A program made the translations under genes and the position numbers. 64,000 nt of DNA from Neelides folsomi (Eukaryota; Arthropoda; Collembola; Neelipleona; Neelidae), in assembly GCA_034687125.1 (NCBI GenBank), contig JAQGBZ010000049.1:1-64000 (forward strand), written 5' to 3'. The notes under the pieces are model-generated. The model did not search any database and was not told the DNA's origin. It worked only from the letters and a program-made list of their open reading frames with translations. Shown here in pieces: positions 39,626 through 51,200 of the stretch (the stretch's first letter is position 1; each line of letters starts with the position of its first letter).

Positions 39626-39775
39626 CTATATATTTATAAATATTTATCGAAAAGTTATTTAATTAGAAATCTAAATACGTGAATTTCAAATCAAACTATA
39701 AATTAACGTGTACTAATTTTAAATGTTATTTGCATTTTAGATTTGAACACAAAAAGACCAATCAATTAAGTTAAA

Positions 39776-42330
39776 ATGGTTAAATATCTTGTTTCGAATG
39801 TCTTAAAGCTTGTTGTTCTCTTCACAATTGTAAGTTATTATAAAAATATTCATAATGTAAAGTACAATGTCGATTTAAAATTTATTTGCAGTTATACTCC
39901 ATGTTAAATTTTGACATGTTTAAACAATTATTTGTCCAGGTAAACGCTGACAAAAAATGCACAGATTACACACTCGGATTACTTGAAGCATCTCCTTTAA
40001 CAAGTTCATCAAATCAGCATGCTGATATTTGTTTCACTTACTCGTCTGATTGTTTTGAAATCCCGAGTAGTTTTAATGTAAAATGCTTTAATTGTCTAAA
40101 CTTGAAAATAATATGCCTACATATTCAAACATTTATCATATGTATTTATTTAAATATTAACCCGTCTGTCTTTTATAGGATTCTTTCAAATTAATTTCTC
40201 CTTTATTTCCCATAAACTGCGAAGAAAGTATTTCAAATTCCACGATTATTAATAAGATGACCAAGGGGGATATTTTGCTTTTAAAGAACTCTACAAAAAC
40301 CTGTAACATTTCATTATACCTCCAAGAAGTTTCAAAGGTATAAGAATACATCGTTATAAACTTACGATTAGATGTAAATATAATTGACATAAATGTAAAT
40401 AACATTAATATGTAAACTAGTTATACGATGCTTTGACTTTTTTCTTTTTTCCTTTCAGGGTAATGGCTCTGGAATAATGTTAATATCTGGCAGTGTTCCG
40501 TCTCTCGAGGACAGTTATAATTTAGATATATTCATGGTCACATCAAACACTTTTTCCGATTCATTAAAGGTGACTCATTAGTTTTTACATCTGCAATCTT
40601 AATACTTATACTGCTCAAATACAAATATAAATACTCAATAATTAAACTCCAGCTTGAACTTAAATATTATTTTGGTTATTTAGACAATTAGCTTGAATAA
40701 TGAAGATGTTAAGATCAAGTTTTTGCCTCCTTTGAAAGACACTTTCGACTTCAGCATTGTGTGTCTCGGTTTAATTGCTTTATTTTGCGTTGTCGTTGGT
40801 TCATACACGGGACCACTTGCAGCTAAAAAAAGGTAACTCACAGTTAGAAAGTGATAAACATGGATAGCAAATAAGTAACTATGTATTTTAAATAATACAA
40901 AATACAATTGGAAAAATAGCGTTTAACCATGTAATTGGTTTAATTTTCAGCGAACTCGACGAACAACAAAGACTTAATTCTCAAGAAGCTCAACCTCCTA
41001 CTGAAAAAAGCACCAAGTACGAATTGTACATTAATATCACGATGGTTTTTGTGATGGTGATTTTTATTTCAACGGTTTTGTTACTCCTATACTTTTACTA
41101 TGATTATCTAGGTAAGTTTCTTATTCACATATGTCATTATTGACCAAAATATTAATAACAACAAAGATTGTTTCGATTATATTTATATAAATTTTCAGTA
41201 TACTTTTTCATTGGTGTGTTTTGTCTCGCATCTGGAAGATCAACGTATTACATTTTCCTTCAAATTTTGAATTACTTCAATATTGGAAAAGTTATGCCAA
41301 GGTTCGTTTGTTTAAAGAATGCATTAAAATACTTATGAAATTACAATTCTGTAGTAATTATTAATTTCAATTTAATGTTTCATAGTTCTATTTTATGATT
41401 TAATAGTTACAGGAATTGTGGTTTGCATGAAGCCATTATTGCCACATTATCACTGGCACTTCCGATTGTATGGTTTTTCCTAAGACATGAATCATATGCT
41501 TGGACCATTCAAGATTTTCTAGGAATTTGTTTCTGGTATTAGATTTACGTCCATTATGATTATAAAAGTTAATTTACATAATAAATTTTCACATTATGTA
41601 TAACATTTGTCATTTAAAAATATTGGTATATTCAATTTTGTTATTACTATTATTTAGTGTTCACATGATCCAAACGATTTCGGTCCCAAACTTAAAAATC
41701 TGCTCATTACTCCTCGCCTTACTTTTCATATACGATATTTTCTTCGTATTTGTGACGCCATACTTCACATCGGTTAGAAATTTGATCCATCTAATGCTCC
41801 AGACTTTATAATCAAAAATTTATTTAAATTTTTCCAGGATGGCACAAGTGTCATGGTGCAAGTGGCGACCGGTGGACAATCGAAAGAATCGCTTCCACTT
41901 CTCATGAAACTCCCTCATTTGAATTTTGGAAGATGGGGAGCTTGTTTTTCGAACAAATATTCACTGCTGGGATTTGGTGACATTGTTATTCCAGGAATTC
42001 TCACTTCCCTTGCTCATTCTTTCGACATACGCACTAACAGTAAATGCCATCCTTATTTCACAACGGGAGTCACCGGTATGTATTTTTTCCTCTTAAACTT
42101 TTTATCAAAAAATTTTCAATAAAGCGAATTTTAATTTGATTACAGGTTACTCATTGGGAATTGTAAGCGCTTTTGTAGCACTTTATTTGTCAAGTACAGG
42201 ACAACCAGCTCTGCTGTACATTGTTCCAAGTACGCTGGTTCCTATCATTATTGTGGCCCTTTGGAGAAAAGAATTTAAAAGCCTCTGGAGCGGCATACAA
42301 AACACAGTGACCTGTGATGAAACCCCGTAG
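39776..42330 (+). CDS. Signal peptide peptidase-like 2 (SPPL2-type intramembrane aspartyl protease)
   Basis: Multi-pass GxGD aspartyl protease that cleaves type II membrane stubs, probably in endosomal/lysosomal membranes. Eleven exons in consistent phase: 39776-39829, 39892-40077, 40179-40337, 40459-40569, 40684-40832, 40951-41111, 41199-41301, 41407-41535, 41658-41772, 41838-42075, 42146-42330 (TAG); 529 residues. The N-terminus is a signal peptide (VLKLVVLFTILYSML). Residues 25-195 form a lumenal protease-associated-type domain with several Cys. The first membrane span is FSIVCLGLIALFCVVVGSY. Catalytic motifs are complete: YD at Tyr376-Asp377 (LLFIYDIFFVF), LGFGD with Asp437, and the PAL motif at 489-491 (GQPALLYIVP). 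The lumenal domain separates it from SPP and SPPL3, which lack one; SPPL2a, b or c cannot be told apart. Most introns are about 60-130 bp. It meets an unidentified minus-strand gene head to head at the 3' side. Poly(A) signal AATAAA at 42651. Confidence 0.94.
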
Positions 42331-43425
42331 TTAAAAATCTCAATTGTAAAACATAGTTAACGATGTTGAGTGATATGCACTCATAATTGTAGTTTTACTC
42401 GCTTTTAATTCAATATATTTTCCATTCAATTATTTATAAAGTTTTAAATTATTTTAAAATATTAAACTTTTTTTTAAATTAACGATTATTTATTATACAT
42501 ACATAATGTGCATACATCGTTAATCGCTGTCAATAGCGTTTCATATATTTATTATACACAATTATACAAAATAGTTTTATCCTCTCAAAACTAAAAAGTA
42601 ACAACTTTCAAATATGACCTTAACCGTTTATTTAAATAACATTTTTTAATAATAAAAGAGCAAACTTTCAGGATACATATTTAATTTCTCGTTATGATTT
42701 ATAAAAGGATTTGAACATCCAAATGAAGCAATAAACAAATGTAGTTATATTATTAAAACAAAAAGTACGTGTATATTTGTTCGATTGTATACTATAGTAC
42801 ATAGGTAACTGTATTCTTAAGATTTAATATTATTAATATGAACATAAGTACTACGAAATCATATTAAGATATACCTGTACAATACACGTACACAACTTTT
42901 ACAGTTTAATAGTCTATTTATTATAAATAATTATATGTAATATAACTATAATTTATCTTTATGATTAAGTTTCATCATAATGAGATCATAATTAAATAAA
43001 CTAAAAGACGATTTAAATATTTTCTTGAATTTATATCTTCTACACTATTTATATAATGGATTCTTCGTATAGTATTATTTTTCTACTTCTATAAATACGT
43101 GCACATATTCACTTGCGTATATATAATTACATGTACTACTTTGTTGCTTTCCATTTACGCATGAAAAGTTGTGAAAGGATCTTTAGGGTGGATCTTTAGA
43201 AATTCTTTAGCACAATACATCATGGGTTTTCTAGTTTTGTAAATGTAGCGTAGTTTGGATGGAACGAGGAAATAAACTTGGTCCAGATTCACAATATTAT
43301 TATGAACGCTTTTATGCATTCATAAAATGGAGGATGGTTTTTTTAAACGTTCTGATAGCATGGAATACTCGATTTGATTCAACTGGACTTGAAGTTCCTG
43401 GAGGATCTATTTTATTCTCAAGGCA
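42331..43425. other. Convergent 3' regions of SPPL2 and a minus-strand gene
   Basis: AT-rich. AATAAA at 42651-42656 suits the SPPL2 transcript. On the other strand an AATAAA lies about 20 bases after the stop of the minus-strand exon at 43426 (TTTATT, about 43410). No other exon is seen. Confidence 0.55.
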
Positions 43426-43567
43426 TTAAAATGTCGAAATTCCAACAATCTCCATCTCATGCCGCATTTCAATAGCTAATGGTGATGGTGTTGGAAGAAA
43501 ATTCATGGCCAACGCCGCTTCGACAAGTTCTTCCAAGCGACGTTCGCAATTCTTGACTCGTTTAAAT
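43426..43567 (-). CDS. Likely last coding exon of an unidentified minus-strand gene
   Basis: Read on the minus strand, an acceptor (TCTTAG, complement of 43568-43573) is followed by one base and 46 codons to a TAA at 43426-43428. The peptide FKRVKNCERRLEELVEAALA continues MNFLPTPSPLAIEMRHEMEI and ends VGISTF. Its first half suggests an amphipathic helix or short coiled coil. It is GC-richer than the AT-rich DNA beside it. No further exon was found upstream on the same strand, and the family is not recognised; upstream exons could lie anywhere to the right, past the transposons. It may be a real 3' exon or a lucky frame. Confidence 0.45.
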
Positions 43568-43727
43568 CTAAGATTGTAAGGACAACATCAATTTATATAG
43601 AACCTCATAAGTATGTGTATCACTCTACGGAATCTGACAAGGAAAAATATTTATATTGTATAGTAGTATTCATATGATTGGGTCGTATATGAGCAATACA
43701 GCTTTATGTGCATATGTACTCCATGTA

Positions 43728-43811
43728 CGGAGTGGCCCAGGGATCGATAGGTTTAAACATATGCAATTGTAAATATATATGTTTAAACCTATCGATCACT
43801 GGGCCACCCTG
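43728..43811. mobile_element. 84-bp fold-back mariner MITE
   Basis: Arms of about 35 bases are near-perfect inverted copies: each reads GGCCCAG(G/T)GATCGATAGG from its end and continues to TTTAAACATAT, leaving a core of about 12 bases. The right end is CAGGGTGGCCCAG, a mariner-type terminus; the left is CGGAGTGGCCCAG. TA lies on both sides (43726-43727 and 43812-43813). The arms differ by only a few bases, so the copy is fairly young or its hairpin is maintained. It has no coding capacity. Confidence 0.9.
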
Positions 43812-44560
43812 TACATAATATTCTATAGTAGTTATATAAAAAATCAATAGACTTTTCAACCAAATCAAAATACCTACTTCAATTTACGATTAGTAGTGCT
43901 TTATTGTTAGCTTAGACTTTATTTTTGTTAGCTTTAGGATTTACATAGCTTTAGCAGGATTGTAAGAGGTGGAATATTATAAATTTTAAGACTAATATTA
44001 TTATAATTTTACTGTTTTAATATTATCTTTTCTTATTTAAACTACGTGAGGTATAATGATAGAAAATTAGTGATTTGGAATAATACACAGGATATATTTA
44101 AAATAATAATAATAATTTATTAATCATTTCATAACTCGACTTATATAAAATGGGAAGAGTTAAGAGTTTGATATGTGCATTACATAAAATATATAGGCAT
44201 AAGTACTTGGGATAATTGAATACGCATGCATAAAATTACATATAAAATTACTTGATATCTATGTAGATATTTGTGCTGGTATATGTACGAATATTTATTT
44301 ATGTATGTAAATATGTGTCTGTATTTATTTTTTCGCAGAGTATTTGCATGCTTGCATACGCCTACGTGAATCTTATTCTTTATATTATAAATAAGCCATG
44401 GGGGGAATAAAAGCTCTATTTAGTGCTTCATTTATTTATGAATTCCAAACTACTTGGGGTTCGAGTGCTTAAATCCTACTGACAGATCTCATTCTTCACC
44501 AAATCTTTCCTAATTCTTTGCCCCCTTTTTCTCTTTGATAAGCTTAAGTGGCGAGTCGTA

Positions 44561-45127
44561 CAGCCTGTCCCATAAGTTACGCTCTTTTTTTAATTAATCA
44601 TATCTTTTTTAATATTTAATCAAGTTTTCTGAAAATTGGACATTTAAAGCTCTATGCATCACTTAATAAGTACAATATAATTATTTCGTTAATTGAGCTC
44701 CGTCGGCTTCAATGCAGCGGTTCAAACGATCTTCGACTGCTTCGCATGCTCTTTTGCACATAGCAACGGGGATTTGTTTGAACGCTTCTTCAATTCCAGC
44801 TCTGAGCTCAACGAGGGTTGAGGGACTTTTGAAGTAAACCTTGTTCTTGACAAAGCCCCATAAGAAGTCGAGAGGTGTCAAGTCGGGGGAGCGTGGAGGC
44901 TAAGGGATGGGACCTCCTCTTCCGATCCAATTTTTTCCGAACCTTTCATTCATAAAGGATCTCACCCTTTTGTCAAAATGAGGAGGCGCACCATCCATTT
45001 GAAAAAAAGCTCGTCTTATGTCAACCCCTGCTTCAAGATCAGGCCAGACTTTGTCTTCCAACATATGGAGAAAAGATGCTCCTGTGACATTTCCTTCAAA
45101 GAAGTACGGTCCGAAAATTCCCTGTGG
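44561..45127 (-). mobile_element. Truncated Tc1/mariner-superfamily transposon with transposase C-terminus
   Basis: The left boundary is a TA (44559-44560) followed by a terminal sequence CAGCCTGTCCCATAAGTTAC. On the minus strand from about 45120 to 44681 the DNA reads as the C-terminal half of a DDE transposase: GIFGPYFFEGNVTG, FFQMDGAPPH, RVRSFMNERFGKNWIGR, then RSPDLTPLDFLWGFVKNKVY and a tail ending GAQLTK. These match the second and third acidic-residue regions of the catalytic core. One in-frame TAG at about 44900 replaces what is normally Trp before PPRSPDL. The N-terminal half and the second terminal repeat are missing beyond about 45127. It is a dead copy, placed between the unidentified minus-strand exon and MCMBP. 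Confidence 0.92.
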
Positions 45128-45806
45128 TCAAGAGCTTGTAAAGTTATTTAAAATACTTGCCTGAATATCATTACACACATCTTTACAATACAGAATACAC
45201 ACATCAATATTTACACATATAATATAGGTGTATGCATTTTACAAGAGCGGATTACATTTTATTTGATCTCACAATCAATATATTTTTCCTTTGATTTCTA
45301 GAAAAAAAGATTTTTAAATAAATCTTATAAAATCCATATATGTATGAATATTTCAAATTCCATCCATGGATATAAAATGCTGTTCACTCTTTATTGATGC
45401 ACAATCATGCCAATTAACTGTTAATAATTAACTTTATAAATATTTAAACTTAAGTAGCTAGTTATGTAGAAGAGTTTATAGTAGTTTTTTAATGTTAGAT
45501 CAAAATTTTATTATTCGGTATTTGTATTTTGTTCTTATAAATAAAATATATTGTGTAGATAATAAGCAACTTTTTCAGGACATACGGTATATCTTACCTA
45601 AAATATTATGTAATATATGGTATATCTTTACTTAATATATCAAATTCAAAACAGTCTTAACGGGAGCGTGCATATTAATAACAGGTTTACTTGGTACAAT
45701 ATTAATAATAATGAATAATGATCAAATAATTAAGCACCACAATGATATATAGTTCACAATCATAATAATACTGGATTAATAATATTAATAAGTTTGGGAT
45801 GAGGTC

Positions 45807-46013
45807 TTAATTGAGTAAATCAATAATGTGTAGCATTCTAGTAATTGCGGAGCGAAGGTCCTTGGGTGTTTCAAATGCAAAGCGGTGGACGAGAAGAGGG
45901 AATTGGGAATTCCTTTGTGGCTTTCCGATTCTCATCTTCCACTTCCAATTTCTGATCCCCTTTTCGCCACTTTCCTCCCTCGCTAATCTCTGATTTAACT
46001 CGCTGATTCCCAT
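45807..46013 (-). CDS. Small unassigned ORF (68 codons)
   Basis: ATG at 46013 to TAA at 45807 on the minus strand. The product is basic and Arg/Lys/Trp-rich in the middle (GIRNWKWKMRIGKPQRNSQF) and ends ITRMLHIIDLLN. It lies in a GC-richer patch that may be the MCMBP promoter, divergent from that gene. No family is recognised; it is probably a chance frame. Confidence 0.15.
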   Translation of the reverse strand: MGISELNQRLAREESGEKGIRNWKWKMRIGKPQRNSQFPLLVHRFAFETPKDLRSAITRMLHIIDLLN

Positions 46014-46967
46014 CTCTGACAAGCCAAACACTTCTCAGCCCCCATCCGCGGCAAATTCAGGTGAGATTACATATAAATAAAAGTCATCAAATTCCTAAGA
46101 CGGGCAACAACGGCACTTCTCCCAATTTCCATTCCCACGAGTTGCCGGTCAAGTTGCTGTATATATACTTAATGTTTTATACATGTGATCCCTTTGAACA
46201 TTTAAGAGAATTTAATTGCTCATTTTATAGTGTTCATTTTGCTCATTTGGGTAATTTTGATAATTAAAAATTTAATCGGTGGGTTGAGTTTCGACCAGTT
46301 CTCCTTTATTCTAAATATATGCCCGAAAAGGGCAAAGACGAGAGAGGAGTTGATAAATAAAGAATTAGCATTCTGGCTACATAAAATATATTATTAATAC
46401 AATTATTTCTCCACTCTCCAAACAAAATAATTTATGGGACTATTTACATCATCTTGATGATACATCTCGGAATTTTAAATATTTGAATTGCTGTTAATTG
46501 AATAATTTATCATACTTACTCCCTGAACTTTAAATGTAAGCGTCAGAGGTTATTAAATGATGGGGGTTGATTTGAATATTATGGTCTATGGAAAAATGGT
46601 AATTTCCCATGGTGTAAATTATGTAGGCACACTAATTAGCTGGGGAACAAAGTCCCGTGTTGATTTTCCTCTTGTTGATATATATGTGCTCTAATGAGAA
46701 ACCTGCTTTGAATACTATATATCTATATTACCCCACCCATAACTTGCCACGCGGTGTGTGGGTGCCTCGTGTTGATTCCGTATAACTTCACCCACTTTGT
46801 GTGTCTTCGGTTCGGAGTCGGTACGTGAAGAAGAGTCGTTTCCTATTGATCACCCCAAACTTTCATCCACTTTATACCGTATGTTGGCATATCTCCTAAC
46901 TCTGTTAACTCAAATCTAATTAAATCATGTCAATATTATTCTGTCAAGGGACTGCTTTCAGTGTTTC

Positions 46968-47096
46968 ATGGATAATTTAGCTAATCATGATGTTCCACAT
47001 GGGTTTGTACAACCGGAGGAATTAATGTCTTACTGGCTCATAAAGGCCGTAACCGTGGTCTACGTCCTTTTGGTTATTGCTAGACCAATTATATGA
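46968..47096 (+). CDS. Small unassigned ORF (42 residues) with membrane-like tail
   Basis: ATG at 46968, TGA at 47094-47096. The N-terminal half is polar (MDNLANHDVPHGFVQPEELM) and the C-terminal half hydrophobic (YWLIKAVTVVYVLLVIARPI), as in tail-anchored micropeptides. The frame is open further upstream to about 46920, so it may be an exon rather than a complete gene. No homologue is known to me. Confidence 0.2.
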   Translation: MDNLANHDVPHGFVQPEELMSYWLIKAVTVVYVLLVIARPII

Positions 47097-48278
47097 GGAA
47101 AGCCTAATGCCGCTCTTTATTCGATTATGATGAGCACCCAGGAGTTGAGTAGTTTAATAATTTCATAAATTACACACGTCGGGCTTCCTCTGAACTATCA
47201 GCGTTGGATGATTTTAATTGTTAGGTCTAAGTAGGAGCTCAGGATGATAATTCCGGTCTGTTTAGAACCGGTCGGGCGGTTATTGTGGGCGGAATTATTC
47301 GATCCTGGACCTGCTCATGCATACGGGCCATGTCCATTACACTATAAATATGTAATGATTATGGTTATGCGTCTTATAAGTACCTTTTGGTGCACATGGA
47401 GGGCCCAATAAGTGACCATTGAACCATCTTGTGTTGTTCAATCAATCAATAAGACAATTTGAAAAGCCCACGAGGAGGAGAAACAACTCATTGTTGTTTC
47501 GAGGTTCGATCGGAAGTGTTCTTTTATTATGTATTGTGATTGAAAGCGAAATGAAATGCCAAGGCTCCTGACCTACTCAACCATAAAGTGGATTGGGCGG
47601 ATTGAGTCTCTTTGGCTAAACTTGAGAAAAATGAATTTCATGAAAATAGACCAAAATGTGTCCTTATGTATGCAGTGTCGAAGGAGATTGGAGGTTTCGG
47701 TAACAAGAGTCTCCCACGTAGGAGGCGAGAAACCTTTCAAGAGTAAATAATAGCTTTCATGCCTTTCATGTGAACATGGTAAGGCTCAAACTCATGGAGG
47801 GCCTTTTTCTGTAACATTATTATTTACAGTGCCTTCGGTTCCCTCGACTCCTTATCACTTCATTGCAAAAACTGTCGCTGGTTTCTACTAGATTTACTTA
47901 ACACTCGGCCCTAGACCTATAAAGGGGTATTTGGGCCCTCCACATATCTTCAATGAAATTACAGGAATTGGATGGAAAACTCCTGCTATATCAAAATCTT
48001 GGAAGAAGGGGATTTGGTCGGAGCTCAGAGAGATTCCCAGTTTGCCCAACCCCCATCTCTATCAATCCCTCAATCCTCTCCTCAGAGTCAACATTATCAT
48101 TCTCATTTATGCCCCTCATCCCTTCTCACGGGGATCCCAGTAAATATTTATTCCAATTACTAATACTATTTACTCTCCGACTCAATGGTTGGGTTTTAAA
48201 AACCCGGGAAGGACCCTGGACTGTTGCTTCCCACTCTCAAACCTTCCGTTTTTCTTGCAGATTCAACGAGGAGCCGAC

Positions 48279-51200
48279 ATGCCTTTAATTATGGACACGA
48301 CCCAGGCGGACTCAAACTTTGTCGACCTGGCTGACCACATGTTCGGTGAGTGTTTTGAGCAAAAATCCCCGATTTAGGAGGAACATTATAGTGACAGGCT
48401 CAAGGTGAGGTCGACAGATTACTGATGCCTTAGTTCGGGTCCGGAAACCTTACCTAACCTGACAAAATAGTATGAGTTCTCCTACTCAATGAATAAGATG
48501 AGGAGAGATACAATAATAACTTGTATTTATTGTATCGGTAAATAATAAGCAATTAGTAATAATTGTGAATAGAGTTAATTATATTTGTAATATCTGTCCC
48601 ATGAACAGGAGTGAAGTAATTGGAGGTTCGACTTCAATTGGTGGGGAGTTGGAGGTAATAGAGGAGCCAGGACGGTGAGGTTGGTCCTGGTGTGGCTTTA
48701 TCCTGTAGGTGGCCGTAGGTATTTCAAGGGGTAGGATCTATCCTCTATTGGAGTTATTCTCCATTCACCTCATACTCCCCTCGAGCAGCTATGTAGGCAC
48801 TGCAATAAAGCTGATCTCCTGACTGAGGAGTATGGTAAGAACTCCAGAATGTTTTTAAAGTTTGAAGAGTCCAGGAGATTTAGATGTCATAGAGTACCAA
48901 CAGGTACTCCGCTTGGTGTATTCCTTATTGAATCACAATTTTGAAAATAAATAAAAATAAAGTCTAAATTAAGAATTATAATATCAATTTTGTAATTTAA
49001 ATCGTACTTTAACTATTAAAGTAGAACAATCAAATAAATACTTGAGATTTGATTTGTACTCACGATCCGACCTCTCTGTTGCTCTTTTCCCTGCAAAATG
49101 AGCAAGAACATTTATCCATATGACGGCGAGGAAATGGAAGTCGGTGACGAGTTTGGTTGACCTTATGCTGTTCCTGTAATACAGTTAACGCCAACTGAGC
49201 TGAGTTTCGGAGTTAGGTGGAATGTGTCCTAGGTCTGCCTTAATGTTGGGGTTGAGTGAGGTAAAGCACATTTTGAGTAGGATATCCGTCGGCTCATTCG
49301 AATAGAAGATGCTAGCTTCCTTCATAAAGTCCCAAATATATTCATCCACCTAGTCTGCATCTCTCATACGTCTTAAATGAAGATGTTTTCTTTGTTGGTT
49401 GATGTCACATTCATCCTGGTGGATTTTATCCAGTGGAATCGTTCTTTGATATTTCTGAGGTTGGTCCTGGTGTGGCTTTATCCTGTAGGTGGCAGTAGGT
49501 ATTTCAAGGGGCAGGATCTATCCTCTAATGGAGTTATTCTCATTTCCCCTCAACATGGCGGTGGAACATCGATATTTCACTCCAAGTTGTTGGTGCCATC
49601 ATTAGTCATTGTCAGTTATTCCATTAAGTACAGACTTGCATAATATTGTTAGTTAATTTTGAAACAAGTTTCAATTCCCCCTTCCGCCGTACATCAATTA
49701 TGTAGGGAGCATCTATTTCCTTTTAGGAATTTACATGTGCTTAAAAGTTTGAGTATTTGTACATGTATTAATTGAATTCCTTTGCTGCTCTCATGCATGT
49801 CCAAACGACCCATCTATTGATTCAAGAGAGAAGAAAGTTAAAGTATTAATATATTTTTGAATTTATTATGAAGACCATTAGTCATTAGTGTTCCAGTCCC
49901 TGTGTGCGAGTAGCGGTCGACGGAATCACTGATAGCTTCTTTAATACAATTGACCACCCCATGTGAATTATTTAGGAGAGAGGAAGTTTGAGGAAAGAAA
50001 GTTTCCAAGCCGCCCTTGACTTGGGCTGTAGAGTTGCAGAATGGAAACTTCAATTCCTCCCACTTCCCCCATCACTTATTTAAGTGAAATGAATATGAAA
50101 GAAGAGGAGATGAATGATTCCAAGTGGTGCCATAAAACTGGTTGAATGAGATTCATATGAAATAACACGTCCGTCCCCGACTCTGCTCTCATCGTATTCT
50201 CATTGGGAAAGACATGAAAGAGTCGTAATATTCGAATTTGAAGACTCGGGATTTCCAATCCTCCGATCATTATAAAAGGGCCAAAATCATCGCGACTCCC
50301 CCAGTTGCCCTCGTCGTAAAGGGGAGCTCGCGGGTTTGCGAGAGGATAATTTTGAGGAATTACGGCGGTTGTGAAAAGGAGAGCATTTATTTGCTGTGTC
50401 CTACCTTACGCCTTTCTCATTGATTCCAGGAAGATCTCTTTGCGGCGGAGATGATATCTTTCATATAAAGGGAGAAAGAATGTAATTTGATCCATCCTTC
50501 TGCGCCTCCCATAATTTTTACATATGAAAGCCGTATTTCCCTCAAAATAAGTCCAAGAGCTACTCGTACAAGACATTGGGAAAATCCTTAACGGCTTCAT
50601 TAATTTTCTCTTTACTGCGCTTTTCAAGGAGTTATTTATTGCGTTCGTTAATATTTAATGAGTTCACTTTAATAAAATTTACTTAATATTTTCCTCACGG
50701 ACCGCCGAAGAAAAGAGCTGAATATCCCCCCAATTGACGATTGTGATGGAAGTCTGATAGGAATGTAACATTGTGTAATCGAGGAGAATGGGAATCGCCG
50801 CTTTCCCGCCTCACCATCCACATATCCCGGAGGGGAAAGGGGAATCGTGTTGGAAGATGTTTACTTATCATCTTTGTCATTTCATTTATCAATACCTGAG
50901 TTCCTTACGAGCCAACTTCCCCCACTTGTCCCTCAAACTCACTGACAATGAACCCGGAACGCCCTAAATTCATGGGAAAATGATGAGCTGGCTTCGACCC
51001 CCAGCCTGTCTTGTTGGTGGCCCAGAGAGCCTTGATTAGATAGGAATTGTATTTGCAATGAGGTGAATTAAACTTCTCAGTAATTGTTGTCAAAATTTGC
51101 TCTTGTTTGATAGCTGAGAAAAGTTTGGCGTAAAGGGAGAATAATTATTATTTACTCTCAAGTGTCTCGGAGATGATGAAAGAGAGCCAACTTCAGTTTC

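Larger units (their letters stand above)
35241..39775. other. Wnt16 3' region and AT-rich intergenic DNA
   Basis: The first 600 bases are pyrimidine-rich and include the probable Wnt16 poly(A) signal AATAAA at 35430-35435. From about 35850 the DNA is strongly AT-rich. A 72-codon frame at 36081-36299 and an exon-like frame at 38072-38202 are unassigned. Degenerate duplicated sequence lies at 39020-39625. Confidence 0.6.
45128..48260. other. Spacer and probable 5' region of MCMBP
   Basis: 45128-45800 is AT-rich and empty. 45807-46060 is GC-richer and ends in a donor-like site (TTCAG|GTGAGA, GT at 46061) that could be an untranslated first exon of MCMBP spliced to the acceptor at 48260. 46300-47550 is mixed, with a 42-codon frame at 46968-47096. 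47550-48260 is GC-richer with overlapping open frames and no family match. Confidence 0.45.
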
